64,000 nucleotides of DNA from positions 310,001-374,000 of the forward strand of contig NZ_CVRR01000019.1 of assembly GCF_001406815.1 (NCBI RefSeq). The letters run 5' to 3'. The notes beneath the pieces are model-generated. The model was not told the DNA's origin. It saw nothing but the letters and a program-made list of their open reading frames with translations, and made no database searches. This DNA is from Roseburia faecis. Lineage in GTDB: Bacteria > Bacillota > Clostridia > Lachnospirales > Lachnospiraceae. A program made the translations under genes and the position numbers. Below are positions 61,864 to 64,000 of the stretch, in pieces. The first letter of the stretch is position 1. Each line of letters opens with the position of its first letter.

Positions 61864-64000
61864 TTACAAAAGCTTAAATACTTTTTTCGTCACCTCATCA
61901 TATCCTGCGTACTGTTTCATCGTCTGAAACATGGAAACTTCATCGGATAAAGTCTCTGAAATCAGCATCTGGTTGATCAGATTGTACCTGCTTTCATCTT
62001 TCTGTGCATAGATATCGTTACAGGTCAGACGATTACTTTCCGTCGAGACGACCTTATTTTTATATTCTTCGGTGATGTAATACTGGATCTCCTCCCCGAA
62101 AAATACCACAAATGTTTCCACAAAAATACCGGCATAGACATTCGGCATATCCACTTCGTGAAACTGCTCCCCGTCCTCATCCCGGCTGTAGTGCAGCACG
62201 ACATGTTTCTTGGGGTTTGTCCGGTGTTCCACATAAATTTTGTCATACAAATGATATTTCTGTACCAGCCGCCGGTCCAGTCTTTTATAAAATGAAAAAT
62301 TCATATTTCTTCCGGTGAACTCTGCCAGCAGCACATCTGCGGCTTCATACTGTGCCTCCTGCAGAGAGGACATCCCGGAAAACGATTTGAGCAGGGCAAG
62401 TTTACAGGCATCATTTAGTTTCTTTCCGCTCTGATACCGTCTCCGTATTATGGCAAGGATTTGTTTTGGCAGCGCGGCTTCTTTTACAAAATAATTCTGC
62501 GCAAATACCGTAATGACCGCAAGAACAATCAGTTCCTGCCCACCGCTTTCATAATAATGCGCAAATACCTCCAGTGCCTGCATAAGATCCATATCCGTAT
62601 ACAGCATCTGCTCAAGAATCCGTTCTTCCAGATCTCTTGTCCGAAGTTCAAAATCCTGTGCCGCTCTCCATAAACGAAGCATGGTCTCAACCGGTCCGGA
62701 ATAAAAATCACTCAGATACTGCAGAATCCTGTCATTGTATTTTTTGTTTAAAAACGCACTTGTACACAAAAGCAGCAGTTCCTCGTCCTGCTCCCTCTCT
62801 TCCATCGCATCCAGCAGATAGGTGGCAACTGCAACCTTTGCCGATGATCCGATCTGATCCAGCCCATATTCCTGCATCTGTTCATACAACCGGTCATACA
62901 TCCGCCAGTCCGCAAGGGATTCCATCATATACTGACGCACCGCCTGCGGCATCTGCTCATAATCTGCCTGTTCCAGATATTGTTCCACCAGGGGTTTTTG
63001 CTCTTTTTTCTGATAATAACGCACAATCTCCCTGGAAAAATACGACTGGTATTCCGTATCCAGCTCCTGTGCAAACAGCACTCTCCGGAAAAATTTTTCC
63101 TCTTTGGCATCAAACATATGATGATCCGGCTTTTCCCCAAAATGGGAAACAATATACGGAAGTTCCTCCGGTGCCAGTGCCGTACATTTCTCCAGATACG
63201 ATCCGGCATCCATCAGGGAATCCAGCCGGTACGGGACACTGTGGATATATCTTTGACCTTTCCCATCTTCAAACAAAATGGCATATTCCCTGCAGAAAAG
63301 GGACACGTAGGCACATCCGTTTACAATCGGAACGATCTGCGGATCTTTCATCTGCTTCTGGTATACAATCGCGCGGACCATATGCGGCTGCATAATGACC
63401 AGCTTATGCGCAAACAGAATATTGGAAAGACATTTTGCAAGTTCTTCATTCACCAGCCCCAGTTCAAGCATGTCCTCATAAACCACCGCCAGATTATCGT
63501 CCACATGTTCCTGCTCGATCTGTTCCATGGCAAAACGGCTCATCACCCGGCGATACTGTTCATAAATTTCCGGTTCGCTTTCCTTTGACGCAATGATATT
63601 GTTGTAAAGAATTGCCATCTTCCGATAGGGAAGATTACTGTCATACTGAAAGTACATCCGGATAATTTTCGGAACCGATGCAATCTCCCGTTCATCCAGT
63701 GACATCAGATAAGCCTCATATAATCCAGTAATCCGAAGTTCAAGCTCGATTCCCTTTTCATACCAGTGGTGAAATTTTGTATCAAACTGCTGGGTTCTTA
63801 TCAGGTAACTGCAGATCTGTCCCACATATTCCGGTTTTTCCTCTGTCCCGTAAGCTGCCTGCATCAGTTCAAAATGAACCGGATGAAATCCCTGATTCAT
63901 TTCCACCACTTCAAAAATCTGTGCTGCCAGTTCCTTTGTCAGAACCTGATGACGGATTGCCCAGCGCAGAATCCGCACTTCAAATCTTCCCAGTTTTGTG
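61864..64000 (-). CDS. Large DUF5717-like protein (5' end outside the window)
   Basis: At least 712 residues; the frame stays open to the right edge, so the N-terminus is missing. Mostly alpha-helical with repeat-like helix pairs (YLIRTQQFDTKFHHWYEKGI; YLMSLDEREIASVPKIIRMY). The C-terminal beta part carries VEHRTNPKKHVVLHYSRDED and AGIFVETFVVFFGEEIQYYI. I associate this with the DUF5717 family next to DUF5716 genes. Ends 5 bp before the Hsp70-fold gene, so co-transcribed. Function unknown. Confidence 0.75.
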   Translation of the reverse strand, partial: TKLGRFEVRILRWAIRHQVLTKELAAQIFEVVEMNQGFHPVHFELMQAAYGTEEKPEYVGQICSYLIRTQQFDTKFHHWYEKGIELELRITGLYEAYLMSLDEREIASVPKIIRMYFQYDSNLPYRKMAILYNNIIASKESEPEIYEQYRRVMSRFAMEQIEQEHVDDNLAVVYEDMLELGLVNEELAKCLSNILFAHKLVIMQPHMVRAIVYQKQMKDPQIVPIVNGCAYVSLFCREYAILFEDGKGQRYIHSVPYRLDSLMDAGSYLEKCTALAPEELPYIVSHFGEKPDHHMFDAKEEKFFRRVLFAQELDTEYQSYFSREIVRYYQKKEQKPLVEQYLEQADYEQMPQAVRQYMMESLADWRMYDRLYEQMQEYGLDQIGSSAKVAVATYLLDAMEEREQDEELLLLCTSAFLNKKYNDRILQYLSDFYSGPVETMLRLWRAAQDFELRTRDLEERILEQMLYTDMDLMQALEVFAHYYESGGQELIVLAVITVFAQNYFVKEAALPKQILAIIRRRYQSGKKLNDACKLALLKSFSGMSSLQEAQYEAADVLLAEFTGRNMNFSFYKRLDRRLVQKYHLYDKIYVEHRTNPKKHVVLHYSRDEDGEQFHEVDMPNVYAGIFVETFVVFFGEEIQYYITEEYKNKVVSTESNRLTCNDIYAQKDESRYNLINQMLISETLSDEVSMFQTMKQYAGYDEVTKKVFKLL

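Overview
The window fits a motile, endospore-forming Gram-positive anaerobe of the Clostridia, most likely a flagellated Lachnospiraceae (Roseburia/Agathobacter/Butyrivibrio type). The evidence is a Firmicutes-type fla/che operon with FliY, the neighbourhood dprA-topA-codY-flgB, a sporulation sigma factor of the SigK type, a cotJABC spore-coat operon, and large uncharacterised proteins that I associate with this family. I ran no taxonomic comparison.

Region 1 (1-20.3 kb, all minus strand): a near-continuous flagellar operon read from flgB (right) to flhA (cut by the left edge). Its order is flgB-flgC-fliE-fliF-fliG-fliH-fliI-fliJ-MotE-like-fliK-flgD-flagellar operon protein-flgE, then a terminator, then motA-motB-fliL-fliM-fliY-fliO-fliP-fliQ-fliR-flhB-flhA. 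It encodes basal body, export apparatus, hook, stator and C-ring. A sigma-A type promoter precedes flgB. The small gene flbD, usual between flgE and motA, is absent.

Region 2 (20.3-33.1 kb): housekeeping genes, nearly all on the minus strand: codY, topA, dprA, comM, sigK-like, a DUF5662-type gene, a GH13 glycogen-debranching-like protein that seems to have lost catalytic residues, a DUF1292 gene (plus strand), a UvrD-type helicase and gltX.

Region 3 (33.1-58.5 kb): a cotJABC spore-coat operon (plus strand, sigma-E-like promoter) whose cotJC gene is split by a 24.2-kb integrative and conjugative element. Joining the two halves at a shared GA dinucleotide rebuilds an in-frame CotJC of about 204 residues. 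The element is Tn916-family in gene order (orf23-orf13 homologues, MobT relaxase, oriT, TcpA coupling ATPase, VirB4-like ATPase, CwlT hydrolase, orf9/orf7/orf8 regulators). It uses a large serine recombinase (Tn5397/TndX-like) instead of Int/Xis. Cargo: an orphan two-component system with a lipoprotein and a cysteine-rich KTR protein, three tandem ArdA-like antirestriction genes, a VaFE/thioester surface protein, and an unknown AT-rich membrane-anchored protein at the right end. No antibiotic-resistance gene was recognised.

Region 4 (58.5-64 kb, minus strand): four chromosomal genes of unknown function: a coiled-coil membrane protein, a small alpha-helical protein, a degenerate Hsp70-fold protein and a very large DUF5717-like protein running off the right edge.

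Most notable: the conjugative element sits inside a sporulation gene at a site where precise excision would restore it, so it could act like the skin-type elements that are removed in the mother cell. The recombinase promoter and the promoter of the unknown gene at the element's other end share a near-identical 15-bp motif at identical spacing.
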